A stretch of DNA of 64,000 nt from Amylostereum areolatum. Lineage: Eukaryota; Basidiomycota; Agaricomycetes; Russulales; Stereaceae. The notes under the pieces were generated by a model. The model worked only from the letters and a program-made list of their open reading frames with translations, made no database searches and had not been told where the DNA came from. Location of the stretch: the NCBI GenBank assembly GCA_012932865.1, contig SAXG01000011.1, positions 62,001 through 126,000 of the forward strand, given 5' to 3'. Of this stretch, positions 1 through 12,396 are shown piece by piece. The first letter of the stretch is position 1. Every line of letters begins with the position of its first letter. The translations under genes and the position numbers were made by a program.

Positions 1-1298
1 GACCGACGCGTCGCACAACCATCGGGGTCGAGGAACACGAGATGAGCTCGAGTCTTTCAGTTGTGGAGCAGGGTGTACGACCCAGGGGCGATATCGCACG
101 TTGAGGAGGAGTCGGTGTATACACAGGGGTGGCGGGACCTGACAGGGGCCTCCTATGCAGTGTGCATCCGACACCCGACGCCGAGATAGTTTTCTGAGAA
201 CTTGTGGGAAGGGATCTGGGAGCGCATTTTTGCCGTCGGCCGCATCGTACGTGCGCCACGTTGGCTGGGAAGTGACGGCGACGGACGCGGCGACGAGCGC
301 GCATTCACGAGATGCTGCGCGGGGGTCACGACAAAGCAACAAAGTTGGCGCCCCTTGGCCTTGTGGTCCGAACCGTACATCTCCCGCCTTGTTGTACATA
401 ATGGTTGTTCATGGCTTCCGGTCGAGAGTTGTGAAGGATCAAGGCGTTCGTGATTGCGCCGGAATGCGATTGTGGAGGGTCGGACGTCAGAGACGACGTT
501 CAGCGAGCTGAGAGGCGCGTAAGTCTGACGCGTTGTATCCGCAGCGAGACATCTCCATAGCCCGGATCTGGGAAGGGGAGGCCTGGGGAGGATTCAAATC
601 GGCCTTGTATAAGCGAGATCTGAATCTTGGCGAGAATGAACGAGTGCCGGGACCCGCCCGAGCAATGAATCGACGTCGGGCTGGACGTTCGACAGAACAG
701 AGATGGGGCCGATCGAATACGAGGGGGTGTTCAGAGGGAAGGTTGTGCGACCGTCCAGAAATTTCGGTGCGCCCGAACGGAGTCGTGTCGACTCAGATGA
801 TAGGAGATGGAATGTATTTGAGTTTGGAAGAAGTTGGGCAGGGTAGATGGAGAGACCACATCATGGTGACGCACGTAAGACGCACAGGTGGTGCTGGTAC
901 TTAGTACTTCGGTGCTGGTGACCGTCCACGTTCGTCCGACGGGATACATGATCAAAACAATTTTGTTTATGGGGGGGATTGTGGCACATATTTATTTACT
1001 GGGAGGCGGGGTCCAATCAGGGGAGGCGGGGAGGCGGATAGATTCCAGGAACGACGAGGAACAAAGGGTCTGGACCGGGCGGCATCGGAGGGCGCCCGGA
1101 TCTGAATTGGGAAGGCGTTATGACGAAAGCGGGAGGTGTCACAGAAAAAGAGGCGCTCGGCCTGCACCGCCGCAAATTATACATAAACCGGGCCAGGGTC
1201 CCCTTCGTCCTCGGGTCAATTTCCCTCGTCCTCTTCGTCCTCCTCCTCATTTTCTTATTTTCTCTAAGTACCTCGAACCTACATTCGTCCTGTGCGCC
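1..1298. other. no recognisable gene
   Basis: Only short overlapping open frames occur in all directions here. None resembles a known family, and no clean splice pattern or coding bias was seen. Treated as intergenic sequence plus the upstream region of the small gene that follows. Confidence 0.5.
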
Positions 1299-1419
1299 AT
1301 GCTCGACTTTGACCCCGCCTTCCCCGCTTTTCACAACGACCTCTTCGTCCCCATCTCAAGCGCATACCCCATACACCACCCGCCGTCATCCACCTACCTC
1401 TCCTAGTAGGCCCCCCTCC

Positions 1420-2190
1420 ATGATTTACTCCGCCGCATCCTCGACCTCTTCGCCCACCAATTTTGCCTTCGACCCCTTCGGAGACGAGGACGATTCACAA
1501 GGCTCCGGAGGGCGCGAGTCGAGCCGTTTACAAAAGATCGATTTCCTCCGCCAGCGGGAGCGCATGCGGCGCGTCGTCGCTTGGGTCGACGGTGTCAACT
1601 ATGGCTTCGTGGTACGTCTCCTTTCACCCCTCTCATACCACCTACCATTCTATCTCTCGTCCATTTCATCTGGACCACGGGCCACGGTCTTTCAATGATG
1701 GTAGCGATGCCTTGGCGCTTCCTCCATCTACGTACCCCACCCCTATCGTCTTCCTCCCGCTATCTTATCCTTTCGTTTCATAGCGCTGACTCACTCCCCT
1801 CTCACGCAGCCCAACTCGTTCTCTCCGTACGAAACAAAATTGGCGAATCATTATACCCCAACCGCGCCTGTAGACCTCGATACCCCATGCATCTACTACA
1901 GCACAAGCCCCGCATGTCAAACACCCTCCTCCGTGGCCTCGGAGGGTGACTCAAGCGGAGACGATGAGCCTTACCTCATCTACAGCACACCTGTTCTCTC
2001 ATCATCTCCATCTCCACCCCCTGCACCTGCCCCCGCGGGCGCCTACACCCACCTCGCTCCGCAGACAATTAGTCGGCACGGCCCCTCCAAGAGTCTCTCT
2101 CTTCCAGCAGCGAAGCCCCTCGGCAAGCGCGTTCACCGCCGGATGCAGTCGCTCAGCTCCATCCGCGAGGAGGACGAATCCCGCGCCTAA
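1420..2190 (+). CDS. small hypothetical protein, two exons
   Basis: Model: exons 1420-1611 and 1810-2190, giving 190 residues. The intron has a GTACGT donor and a CAG acceptor and both exons stay in phase. The product starts MIYSAASSTSSPTN, has an acidic patch (FGDEDD) and a basic stretch (KIDFLRQRERMRRVVAW), then a Ser/Pro-rich tail. I do not recognise the family. The start is uncertain. An upstream ATG at 1299 opens a protein-like 35-codon frame in another phase, stopping at 1404-1406 just before the chosen start. It could be an upstream ORF or the true N-terminus separated by a one-base indel. No signal peptide or membrane segment is evident. Confidence 0.5.
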
Positions 2191-4915
2191 GTCCCTTCAC
2201 TCACCTACGGGCACGGAGGGAGTTAGGGCGGCGAGCAGGTGGATATACCTCTGGCGTCTTTTCGGCGCCGATCTCTTCAAACAAATTGCATCGCACACGG
2301 TCCGGATACATAGGCTGCATTCTCTCCCCATCCTCGTCATTCCAGTTTCGAGCTTGTTCATATGTCGGTCACCCCCAGTCCCCGCGCACAGGGCAATTTG
2401 TACATTCTGTATATGACGGTAGAAGGGTCCTCCTCGCACGGACTCCGCGTATTTATGCCATACCTCCTCGGTTTCCTTCCTCGGTGCCTCGCTTCGTTCT
2501 TACTGTACTGTACCACCCCTCTCGATGGTAATCCCTGTATCTCTAGTCATATGCGCGCCACCCTCGCCGCTATCTTTACTTTTATTCCACCGGTCTTTGC
2601 TACGCCGTAATTCGGACTCTCTTCTCTCTCAGCCTTCGTTCTTGCTCATTTGCACTTTCTTGGGGCCCCGCTTTCATTGCTGCCCGGCGCACGCGAATAC
2701 CAATTTTCTCTGACTCTCCTTGCCTTCCACGTCGGAATTGGAGATCGGTGCTTTGGCCGAACGTGTCAATGTGTAAGGAACGTGCGGGGAACGTGTCCCG
2801 GCAACGAGGAACGAGATAAGTAGGAACAGAGCCGTGTTCCTGGGCATGACACAATTGAAATGACGTTGCCCTCGCGACCGGCGATGCGCGTCGCGCGAAC
2901 GCCCCCTGTCCACGTGATTGGCCGTTCCGCGCACGTGAGAATGCTTTCGTTAACAAGTTGCTGCGCGCACTGCTCTAGCAGCAGCGAACTCGCAACAGAT
3001 GCAAGTCGACATCATCGCAGTTATCGTACTTGCAGACGACCAGGCCCATTATCTGCCCAACCTTCTCTCTTCTATCTCGACTGATGAACCCAAGATGACA
3101 GAACAGACCCCGAATGCGATCTCCTCCAGACGGCCTCTCGCGCTCCCGTCGGAAGAATCGGACGCCCTCTGGATTGGACTGGACTTCGCTGACCAACGTT
3201 GTGTATAAATAAGTATGCTGGACTTCTGCGGTCTCAGGAATGGCGGATGGATACTCTACGCCTGGACGCGGGATCGTGAACGTTGAACGTTGAACGCTGA
3301 CGTTGACGCGTTCGCACTATACGGCGCGACTGCGCCCCGCTCTGTTCGCCTTTGCGTTTTCAGGCTTGCCGCTGCGGATCCAACAAATATCTAGGTCGGA
3401 CTCGGGAGATTCCAGGGGAGGGTGGACACAAGACAGGAATATCGATGTTCTCGGTTGCTGAAAAGGCTGAAGAAGGTGAAGGCTGGGAATGAAGACTGCG
3501 GGGCGAGCCTCGGTGGTGGGTCCGGGACGAGGGGAGGCTAATCGAGGGCGCGGGGGCAAGTGTCGATCTGATTTTTCTAGAACGGGAGGGGGGATGCCAC
3601 CTCTACGAGGAGGTGGAACTGCGGGACGAGCGTCGGGGGTGGTGCGGACAGTTGCATTGCCTCGAGGGCGGGTAGGCTGTCTTGGGTGGGATGCGGTAGG
3701 TGGATTTGGGATGATGGAGGGGGTGCTGCGCACGGGAAGGTGCGCGAGCTTCTTGGTGGTCTGGGATACTTGCAACCGCATGCTGCGACGATACATGGCA
3801 TGTCCACATTCAACAGGAGTCGGTGCTGGTGCGGTGCGTCGGCGCATGAGGAGACCCTCCTGATCTGCTATACACCCGACTTTGACCCGGTCCCCATTCG
3901 TAGCTTTTCTCCGCTTCTTTTCGCTGGAAACTGCCGATCGGGAACGGTCCTATCAATACTGCGAAGGCGTCTGGCAATCGGCGACACGCGTTCGCGGGGG
4001 GAGTGGTGGGTATTGTGGTGGGTAACGGCGCTTTTTAGATCGGACTTGGTTTAGAAATAGGCAGACCTACGCCTCCTGCTGTTTACGGATCGGGGGTAGG
4101 GTGCCGAACTCGTGCTCACCATGAGGTCGCACAGGTCGTGGAGGAGTTAGACTTCGTACCGGGTTCGGAGTCGCTGCTCCGTTTCACTTGGGTAGTGCAG
4201 TCTTTTTCTTTTCTTAGACTCGGTACGCGCGACGATTGGGATTGCTGCAAGTTACACGGTTTTGCCAGTATATTTTTTTACGTTTCGTATAGCGTTTCGT
4301 TCTTATTTGCACCTTTCCAGAGGAACTTGACTCGAAGGGCCTCGTCATGACGTGATATGTAGGATCGACGGGCTTACATGGCAATACTGTACGTGTTTTG
4401 AGACGTCATCGCGGCGACTCTCAGCTACGTCATCCCTAGGTGCGCGTGTACCCACTTCTCTCTTTTCCCCGGCCGCACTCGCACAACGCTTCGCAGGCAA
4501 GGAACGCCCTGTGACTACCAGACAAGAAGACTGCCTCTCTGGGTATACTTACTGTGCTCTTATACCGCCATCCGGACAATGTGGGCCCAGATTGTCCCAG
4601 GTGGCGGCAATGACTGTACGCCGCCGATAGGTGATCGTCCATGGCCCATCGTCGCAGAGGCCATACCAACGATGTCGGTTATACGTAGAAAGTCAACATA
4701 GGATTGTTGCGCCCAAAGACTCTCCACCCTCTTATCAGCCATTCCCAGGACTGGACAGAATAGACCGTAGAACACCGTTAACCGTGGCGCAATATAGTCT
4801 TGGTTTATCTATAAGAACCGCACACATTCGGCTCGCCCCAGTTCCAACCCCGAAGGCCTCATAACCCAACGGCTTCCATCGACGTCATCCTCTCGCTGTT
4901 CCAGTAGGTCAAGCC
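2191..4915. other. intergenic, no supported gene
   Basis: About 2.7 kb without a convincing gene. A Pro/Arg-rich open frame on the minus strand (3317-3847) has the low-complexity look of a chance ORF. Near 3280-3310 a short degenerate tandem of GAACGTT-type units occurs. Confidence 0.4.
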
Positions 4916-6036
4916 ATGAAGCTCATCGGCGACAACGAACGACTCCCCGTCACCCTTCACCACGAGTAAACACCTCTCATCATATCCCCTACCTGCAGTC
5001 GACCTTATTGACCCTGCTTCGCAGTGTATACCCCGCCATCGACCCAGAACCACACTTCGCAGCGCAGACCTTCCGCACCAAGGTCGTCCTCGTCACCGGC
5101 GCATCATACGGCATCGGCCAGGACATCGCACGGTTCTACGCACGCGCTGGGGCGCATCTTGTGCTTGTCGCGCGGACCGCGGCGGCGCTGGACCAGACAA
5201 AGGATTTGATATTGCAAGACAAATCGAAGGGGGAGGTGCTGATATTCGTGGCGGACGTTCGGGATTCTGGGCGTGCGGAGGAGGTGATGAAGGCAACGGT
5301 GGAGAAGTTGGGTAGGCTGGATATATTGGTGACGAATGCGGGGGTGCTCACGCCATGGAACCAACGTATGTGTCTGGTCCTTGCTATCCTTTATTTAATC
5401 TATCTACTGTTGAAGCTGACCGTGATGTGACAGCCTTGGCAGAGAAAGACTCGGATGCGTGGTGGAATACGTTCGAGGTGAACGTCCGGGGCGTTTTCAA
5501 CTACGTTCGGTGTGCCATTTCACCTTTTCGTTTGCAAGGTCTCTCCTGATAGGGTTTTCTAACGTAACAGTCCAGCGATCCCCTTCCTCGAGGAATGCAA
5601 GGGCCACCTCATTGCCATATCTGCGGAGGCCTCTCATATCCGTATCCCCGGTGCGAGCGACTACCACATTTCGAAGCAAGCCATAAATCGACTCGTCGAG
5701 TACGTCGTCCTTGGTAAGACACCACCACCGGTCCCTCAGTTGGCGTCCATTCGTCTTACTCAGTTTACAGAACACCCCGAGGTCAAAGCTTTCGCGCTCC
5801 ACCCGGGCGTCATCTCTACTCACCTCGCCGTCGCGACGCAATGGGAGGGCCTCATCGCGCCCGATACGGCCGCGCTCCCTGCCGCCACGGCGCTCTATTT
5901 GAGTGCGGGCAAGGCCGATTGGCTGAGTGGGAGGTACTACTCCGCGAATTGGGACCTGGAAGAGGCGGAGAGGGTTTGGAAGGGCAGGATCCTCGCGGAG
6001 CACGGGTTAGTGAGCAAGTTGTGCATTCCGCGATGA
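4916..6036 (+). CDS. short-chain dehydrogenase/reductase (SDR)
   Basis: Five exons (4916-4965, 5025-5365, 5434-5509, 5571-5713, 5771-6036) splice cleanly to 876 nt, 291 residues, a normal classical-SDR length. Visible motifs are the nucleotide-binding TGASYGIG near residue 35, the structural TNAG segment, the catalytic YHISK (YxxxK) with an upstream Ser, and the HPG segment after the active site. The first exon is short and is recovered only by splicing the 59-nt intron 4966-5024, which joins the start MKLIGDNERLPVT to the Rossmann core. The enzyme should perform NAD(P)-dependent oxidation or reduction of an alcohol/carbonyl, probably in the cytosol since no signal peptide is seen. The substrate cannot be told. 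Confidence 0.9.
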
Positions 6037-6530
6037 TCAAGTACGCTGTCCTGTCTTCTTCCTTCAAGTTCTATACAGGAGGATATGGGTTACACTGGCC
6101 TGTCACTGCTGCAGCGAGTTTGCTTACCCGATATTTCAACCACTTCAGGGGTTTGAGGTACATTGTATATCATCCATCCTCAAGAGTCGAGTTTTATTAG
6201 CGCTGAGGGCCCCCACTCAACAGTATAGTACGAGACATGCAAGGAGGGCCATAGGTGAGAGAGAGGCAGAGCATAGCTAGGACCATAAAGTTTGTACATG
6301 CGGTCGTGATCCAGATACCAATACAGAGAAAATAAGGAAGAGATCCCCCAGAAACATGTGTGCCTGCGTCATGGCCGTAAATATGCGTGAAGTTCCATAA
6401 GAGCATAGGCGAGATCGAGCTGGGGCGTCCTAGCGCCGCGTTCGACCGTCGCGTTCGGGTCGTCTCATCGGAGACGAACTCGTCGCGGTCCACAAGAGGC
6501 GAGAGGGCCAAAGCCCTGCAAATCAGCCGT
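6037..6530. other. intergenic between convergent genes
   Basis: 3' flanks of the SDR gene (+) and the small proline-rich gene (-). No supported gene; only shadow frames. Confidence 0.5.
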
Positions 6531-7404
6531 CTATACATCCTTCCCGACCTGAAGGATCTTCTTCCCGAACCCTTTCGCTTTCCCAACCCACCCCTTTTTT
6601 CCATGCCCGTCTGCCACGTCAAGAGTGATAGGGGAGGGAGGCGGCGGCGGTAGCCGCGAATCCTTCTGCTGCTGCTGTTCCTGCACCCATCGCGCGACGG
6701 ACGCCGCGGTGGAGGTTTGTGCCCAAGGAACTGGCGGGGATGATGGTGGCAGGGGCGCGGGACGTGAAGGGATGAAGGATGGCATAGACCCGAAATTCTC
6801 GTCTGATGTGCGCGGTCGGCGGGCGGCAGCTGTGACAGTGGCGCGTCGCTGGAGAGGTTGATCCGGGGGCGGGAGGAGAGCGAAGCTCTGCATTACGGTC
6901 GAGGAGTCAGATACGACGATAAAGCCCATAAGGGACGAAAGGAAGAGGGGAGGGGAGGGGAGGGGAGGGGAGGTGAAGATAGGAGTATGTGTATTTGGGA
7001 CAGAATGAAGGAGGATCGAGGAACAGCCACGTACCGGAAGTTGGCCGTCGTGGGCATCACGGCCGTGGGTGCGACACGGATCTGAGGAGGAAAAGTGTAG
7101 GTCGACCAGTGTAGGCGTTTGGCTGTACAGAAATGATGAAGAGCGCTTCTGGCCGCCCCTGCGGCCTTCAGTTGAGAAACCTTGGAGGGCCTCTGGAACT
7201 TGCGAGCTCCGGCGTGCCCTGCGTGCATCCTAGGCGACCGCGCTCATCAGCATCCCGGTGGTCGAACAACTGATAGTAAAGAACAGCAGCAGAAGGTAAG
7301 GGGGTACTTACCCGACCAGTAGGATTGACCAGTGGTGCGACAGCAACACCTTTGAACATCCTGTCGTCCGTTCCGCCGACCCTCGGTGCAAACATTGCGT
7401 CCAT
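6531..7404 (-). CDS. small proline-rich hypothetical protein
   Basis: Minus-strand model with exons 7312-7404, 7035-7081 and 6531-6885 (495 nt, 164 residues). The first two introns have good donors (GTAAGT, GTACGT), and exon 2 begins after a TTTTCCTCCTCAG acceptor. The acceptor of exon 3 is less certain: a GAG site keeps the frame, while the adjacent CAG does not. The protein has a Pro/Ser/Gln-rich middle and a Lys/Gly-rich tail (GWVGKAKGFGKKILQ). No family is recognised. The second intron carries a G-rich pentanucleotide run. Confidence 0.45.
6946..6972. repeat. (AGGGG)5 microsatellite
   Basis: Five consecutive AGGGG units inside the second intron of the minus-strand gene. On the plus strand this is a potential G-quadruplex run; in the transcript it is C-rich. 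Confidence 0.8.
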
Positions 7405-8286
7405 GTGTTGATCGTTCGTCGTTCGTCAAGAAGAAGGAGAGAGAGGAGGGAAAGTAGCGCCTGCGCTGGATGAGACTAATGATACAGTATATGTGCGTGT
7501 AGCGTGGACGGGGGACGTGGACGGGCGTGCGTGGACGTGCGTGGACGTGCGGAAAGAGAACAAGGGATAAAGTACAAGGGGAGGCGGCGCGAAGCCTCGG
7601 GCTCCGGGATGGCCCTCCCCTCAGCACTCAGCCTTCGCATATAAGTACCCACAGAGCCGATCTAAGAAAAGCAACAACAAGCGGTATGCGGGCGCACCTA
7701 CCCACCTATCCGTTGAATTAAGGGTGCGGAGCTGTCCCTGCACAATTGTCAAAGGCCAGCGCGCACCTCCTAGCCGTACAGACCAAACGTCGGATGATCA
7801 GGGAAAAGCACCCACGTCCTATTGTCCTGGACCAACACGCGTCCTCCCGCCACAGGCCCATGGACGGCGGACATGACAATTGCGCGGCCGGGAGAGAACA
7901 AAGTCGCGTCCAAAGATGGAAGGTGAGCGTCGCTCAACTAGGAAGGTTGAAAGGATAGCCCTGGGATAGCCGGCGTTCGAGAATGTGTGCTTGCGGGTTC
8001 CAGGGTGATATACGGGTTTCTGTTGTGATAGAGAGACGGTTTAGTTGTGTTCAACAGACGGAGAGGTGTAACGCAATGTCTTTTGGGCGCGGGGCAGAAC
8101 AAAAAGCGGAGTACTCCCGTCCGAGCACGTGATGAGTCGACGCTTTAGAGGACACCAGAAGAGACCACACAGGACCACACATGCAGGGCAACTTCGCGAC
8201 AGCTGACTGTATTACTTTAATAGTACACTATATGCAAATGTTCATGGCATAACAAGGTGTAATCTGGGCCCGACCAGTTCCAACAA
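7405..8286. other. intergenic; GC-rich short tandem repeats
   Basis: Upstream region of the proline-rich gene and downstream region of the Rds1-like gene. At about 7518-7550 a short degenerate tandem of GTGCGTGGAC units is visible. No supported gene. Confidence 0.5.
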
Positions 8287-9939
8287 TCAACCGACGTTGT
8301 ACAGAGCGGGACCGGCGATGATGTGGGCCTCGATCTCAGACAAGTTATACGGCGTCACGTAGGGTATAGCATCCGTAATGAGAAGGTATCTGCGAAGGAA
8401 GTGTCACTTGATGGAGATGCAGCCACAGAGAATTAAAAGACATACACGGTGCCGTTCAACAATGCCGTCGAGTTATCGCCGTAGATTCCACCACCGGGTT
8501 GAGTGGTCGTTCCGGTCGTTCCGTTGACGTTATTGAGTGGCGTGTATGTCGTGTTCAGTTGCGAGATCCATGCGACGAACTAACCGGGGCAACGATATAA
8601 ATAACGGAAGTACATGACACGAGGTGATGCTTGCCTGTGCTTCACCCTGTGCGAAGCTCTGGGTGATGAGTGACTGGTTAAAGCCGACAACTTTGCCAGG
8701 CTCCTCCCACTGGAGCTGCACCTCCCGTCCAGGGAAAGTCACTGACGTGACGTTCTGTGCCACGGCAGGCAAGGTGGAGTTGTCAAGAGGTAGATCGGGC
8801 CAGTACGGATTATCCTGTGGAAGGGTTTAGTTTACGTCGGTGATTGTGTAGGCAGAGAAGAAATGAAAAACGCACGGAGATGTTGAGCGCCGGGAAGTTC
8901 GTCCAGGTTAGATTCGGGGTTCCCTGAGGGCATGAGGAGATGTAGGGGGCGAGGAGCGTCCACTGCATGCTTTGTGTGATCGATGTCGTGAACCAAAACT
9001 ATTTCGAGACAAGTCAGCTATGTGGAGCTAGGAGAAACGGGAATACACACTGGCATAGGGAAAAGGCCCTCCCACTGCCTGAACACCATCTGTTGGCGGC
9101 CCTCCGTCGCGATCGAATCCTGGACAAGCGATGCCACGTCCTGCGCATCCAAGTGTCCGAGGAAACCGAGTGTACCTGACTCGCCGAAGCGCGTCACCTA
9201 CAGATGTCCGCGTTAGCCCAGAAAAAGACCCTACGATCCGACATATAAATTTACCAGTCGCGAGAAGTCGATGTAATCCCTAACAGTCGTGAAATTCGGG
9301 TATTGGTACGTGCACTGCTGAGTCGCGTTTGCTGGATAATGAGCTGTCGTTAATACCTTCCTGACCAGTGGCATGGAGTTACTTACGACCCACGATGTTC
9401 GAAATCAACTCGGCGTGACCAACCTCCTGCTCCGCCATATATGCCAGCAGCGCTATGTCTGACTCGTGAAGCCCTGCATCGCTGAACTGACTCTCGTTGA
9501 AGATTGCAAGGCCGTGGCGGAAAAGGTCGAGTTCGATATACTCTTGGTGCAGGGCAAGGTTGAGAGACTGGGTGTCGAAGTCTGAAAGAGGCTTGTAGGC
9601 TGGCTCTGTGGTGAAGCCTATTCCGCCAGAGGGCTTGGTGACCGACGAGGCGGAGGGTACGGGCGTGCCGGCAGTCACGGAGAAAGACAAAGCGGTGCTA
9701 GTGGCGTTCGTCGAGGCCGTGACGGCGCTGGAGGTAGCGTTAGCCACAGAGGAACTCGCCGTTATTGTGGTCGGAGGGGTTATGACAGGTATGGAGGCGA
9801 ACGAGGAAGGAGAGGACGACGGTGATGGGCTGATGGAAGAAGCAGAGATACTGGATGTATCTTGTCGCTTGAAGATGGCGGGGCCGGCCTTGGCAAGGAC
9901 CGCTGCCAGAAGCAAACTGAACGATGAAGCAAAGCGCAT
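8287..9939 (-). CDS. secreted Rds1-like ferritin-like protein
   Basis: Seven exons (9387-9939, 9255-9331, 9051-9197, 8876-8998, 8635-8814, 8446-8579, 8287-8389) give 1317 nt, 438 residues, all in phase. The N-terminus is a signal peptide (RFASSFSLLLAAVLA) followed by a Kex2-like KR site and a long Ser/Thr linker typical of secreted, O-glycosylated fungal proteins. The ferritin-like domain follows: LHQEYIELDLF and AEQEVGHAEL carry the Glu/His pattern of a di-iron helix pair, then the conserved TLLAPY and FPALNI blocks of Rds1 stress-response proteins. Intron 5 is a GC-AG intron (GCAAGC donor). Rds1 family members are linked to starvation and sexual development; the biochemical role is not established. 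Confidence 0.88.
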
Positions 9940-9997
9940 GTTGACCGTTAGAGCAGTCGTAAGGAGCTTGAATGAGAGAACTCACCACGATCGTGGT

Positions 9998-10005
9998 CTT
10001 TTATA
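9998..10005 (-). promoter_or_regulatory. TATA box of the Rds1-like gene
   Basis: TATAAAAG on the minus strand, about 60 nt upstream of the ATG at 9939. Confidence 0.55.
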
Positions 10006-10880
10006 CACAACGGGGATATTGTATCATCGTAGTAATGCGATCAATGGAGCACGGAGTAACCGAAGGGGTGAAGGTCATCCCAGCAAGGTTCGCCTTCCGC
10101 TGTCTCCTAACATGACGTTCGCGCCGCGCGCCTATCGTCATGCCGTGTCAACAGTTGTGTGGGTCGACATCCACCGGGATCGCGAGTTGTTTCCGCAGGG
10201 AGTAGAACTACCGAAGACAAGTTAGCTACCACGTAAAATGAAGTGACTGACGGCAGCACCTCTGACCTTACTCCACATGGATCCTAATAGCTGAACGAGG
10301 CGTGATTCTCCATAGCTGTACAAGCTCCCCGCCTGACTTGATATAACTGGGACATGATCCCAATGTATACCCCAAGCCGCCAAACTTCCAGCAGGAGAGG
10401 GGGCACTTGGCGATTCGAAATTTCAGTGACATCGTCTTACTACCTGCCCTACTAGTTGCGCGCGGCGAGGTGAAGGTTTTGGCTCGAATGGGGTAGCAAG
10501 CTTAGCATACCCATCACTTGATCAGCGGATACATCGGCGGGGTTGCAGGTTGTCGTTTCGTGTGTCAGAGAGCGTAGCATGATGACGCAGGTGGTCGAGA
10601 GCTAATAACTCATGAAAGGAGGTGTTCCACTTCCACCGTTCGCGAGCGCAGTGAGCACGTGACGTTTGAGCGCTTGGGGCTGAGACGCCAGTGCCACTAG
10701 TGACTGCAAGCAGCTGCGAGTTCATCGACATCATTCAACTTCGTGCTACACCATGCGATCTTGTAACAACACATCAGACGGGGAGTGTAGATATCGCGTA
10801 GAAATATAACCAAATTACGGTCAAATGTGCGGCAAGTCTAAAAATAAGAATGGGAGTTATACCCAGTCCAGCGCCTACCG
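10006..10880. other. intergenic region
   Basis: Upstream of the Rds1-like gene and downstream of lyase copy 1. No supported gene. Confidence 0.5.
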
Positions 10881-10919
10881 TTCCCTATCGGTCCTATCGG
10901 ACCACTAAGCACTACACAA

Positions 10920-12325
10920 CCACAAAGGCACTCCCACCAGCCGCGGAATCGAGTTTCACCACACTTTCAAGACTTAGAGCACGTCAGAACTCTGATACCC
11001 CAAGGAGGCTAAACAGACATACCCATGACCTCGAAGAATGCCTTCGGATCCATCCCCTTCGCTGAGGTGAAGTCCGTCCCAGTCTTCTTGAGCGAATGCA
11101 TAGCCGCTCGAATACTATGCAGAGCGGCGACACAGGAAACAAGGGAGAAGACTACAATCGTCATGGTCAGCACCGTGTTCCGATGAATGTGGCCGGAGAT
11201 CCCACTCACTGATGATCTTAGCACCCATCTCCTCCGCATCCCACGTCGTAAACGACGGCGTGAGCCCACCCGAGATAACATTGACCAGAACCTGCGAGGG
11301 AATTCGTGAGCAACACGCCCAAAGGGGCGAAAGGGCACTTACAGGTTTGGGAGCAAGCGCTGCGACCGTCGACTCCAGCAGCTCCTTGCTCTTCACCCCT
11401 TCAATAAAGCACACGTCGGCGCCCGCGTCCGACGCGAGCTTCAGCCGGAGAATCGCCTCCTCCATCCCCAATACTTGTGCAGAATCCGTACGCCCAATGA
11501 TCACCTAGCAATCCATCAGCTTACGCTCCCTCCAGAAGAATCAAAATACTCACAAATTCAGATCCACCAGGGATGGAGTCCCGCGCAATGACCGCTGCAC
11601 GGATCCGCGTCACGAACTCCTCCCGAGACACGACCTGCTTGCCCATAAGGTGCCCGCATCGCTTGGTCTGAACCTGATCCTCGATGTGGCACGCCGCCAG
11701 TCCGGCACGCGCATACTGCGTCACTGTGCGTGCAACATTCGCAGGCCCGCCGAACCCAGTGTCCGCATCGGCGATGACCGGCAACGTCGGGTCGAGGCTG
11801 GACACCATAGCGCCGCTCTAGAAGATAAAGTCAGTAGATGTCCCGCGACGAAAGATAGCCGGATGTGTACCTCGACAAAGTCGTTCATGGTGGCAATGGC
11901 GAGATCTGGCATGCCCAGGCGGGACGCAGTGGTCGCCGCACCGCTCTGGTACAGGCAGGTGAACCCAGCCTCGATCGCGCACCGTGCGCTGATTCCGTCG
12001 CAGATGCCAGGTGCGACCTGATCGAGCCCTCGTCAATGTGGAGCCAAGATGCAGAACGAGAGCTGCATACCACGATTCCAGGCCTTGCAAGCATCTGCCG
12101 CAGCCTCGTCGCAGGGCTCCACGACAGCTCTCCCTCGAGGTAGTTCTTCGGGTCGAGGCGCGGGTTGTAGTAAACACCGTCCTGGAAGGTCGGGGGTGCT
12201 GCGTCGAGAGGAGACGGGCCGGGGGCGGGAGAAGTCGAGCGTGAAGTGAAGGAAAGAGGGATGTGCGTGGAAGTCTCATAGGCGGTCTCCTGGGGAGCGC
12301 GCGTGTAGTCCATTCCTGGGGCCAT
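10920..12325 (-). CDS. isocitrate lyase/PEP mutase family lyase, copy 1
   Basis: Minus-strand exons 12071-12325, 11871-12017, 11554-11817, 11343-11504, 11210-11291 and 11023-11151, with a poorly resolved seventh exon near 10920-10975. The product has a TIM-barrel lyase signature: DADTGFGGP (Mg-binding Asp), KRCGHLMGKQ (catalytic Cys) and GRTDSAQ. Fungal relatives include oxaloacetate acetylhydrolase and 2,3-dimethylmalate- or methylisocitrate-lyase-like enzymes, all C-C bond lyases; which one this is cannot be decided here. Exons 1-6 and their introns are almost identical to copy 2. The last exon is diverged: the frame GLESVVKLDSAAGGSAF is still readable, but the expected AG-GT acceptor reads AAGT, so the conserved C-terminus is out of phase. 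Splicing at AAG or reading through would replace the last 20 or so residues. Confidence 0.8.
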
Positions 12326-12396
12326 TGCAATAGACTCTGAGGCGAAAGTGGTGCAGATGCTGAACGCAAGGAGGTGGAGAAGTGACTCGGCTTTGG
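11021..12396 (-). repeat. inverted repeat arm 1 (lyase gene copy)
   Basis: About 1.37 kb matching 17716-19092 in inverted orientation, introns included. I estimate about 98% identity by eye. The match begins about 70 nt 5' of the ATG and stops abruptly at the start of the last intron. Confidence 0.88.

Noticed and set aside
3317..3847. 176-codon minus-strand ORF rich in Pro and Arg
   Set aside because: Composition follows the local GC-rich simple sequence; overlapping frames of similar length occur on both strands and no domain is visible.
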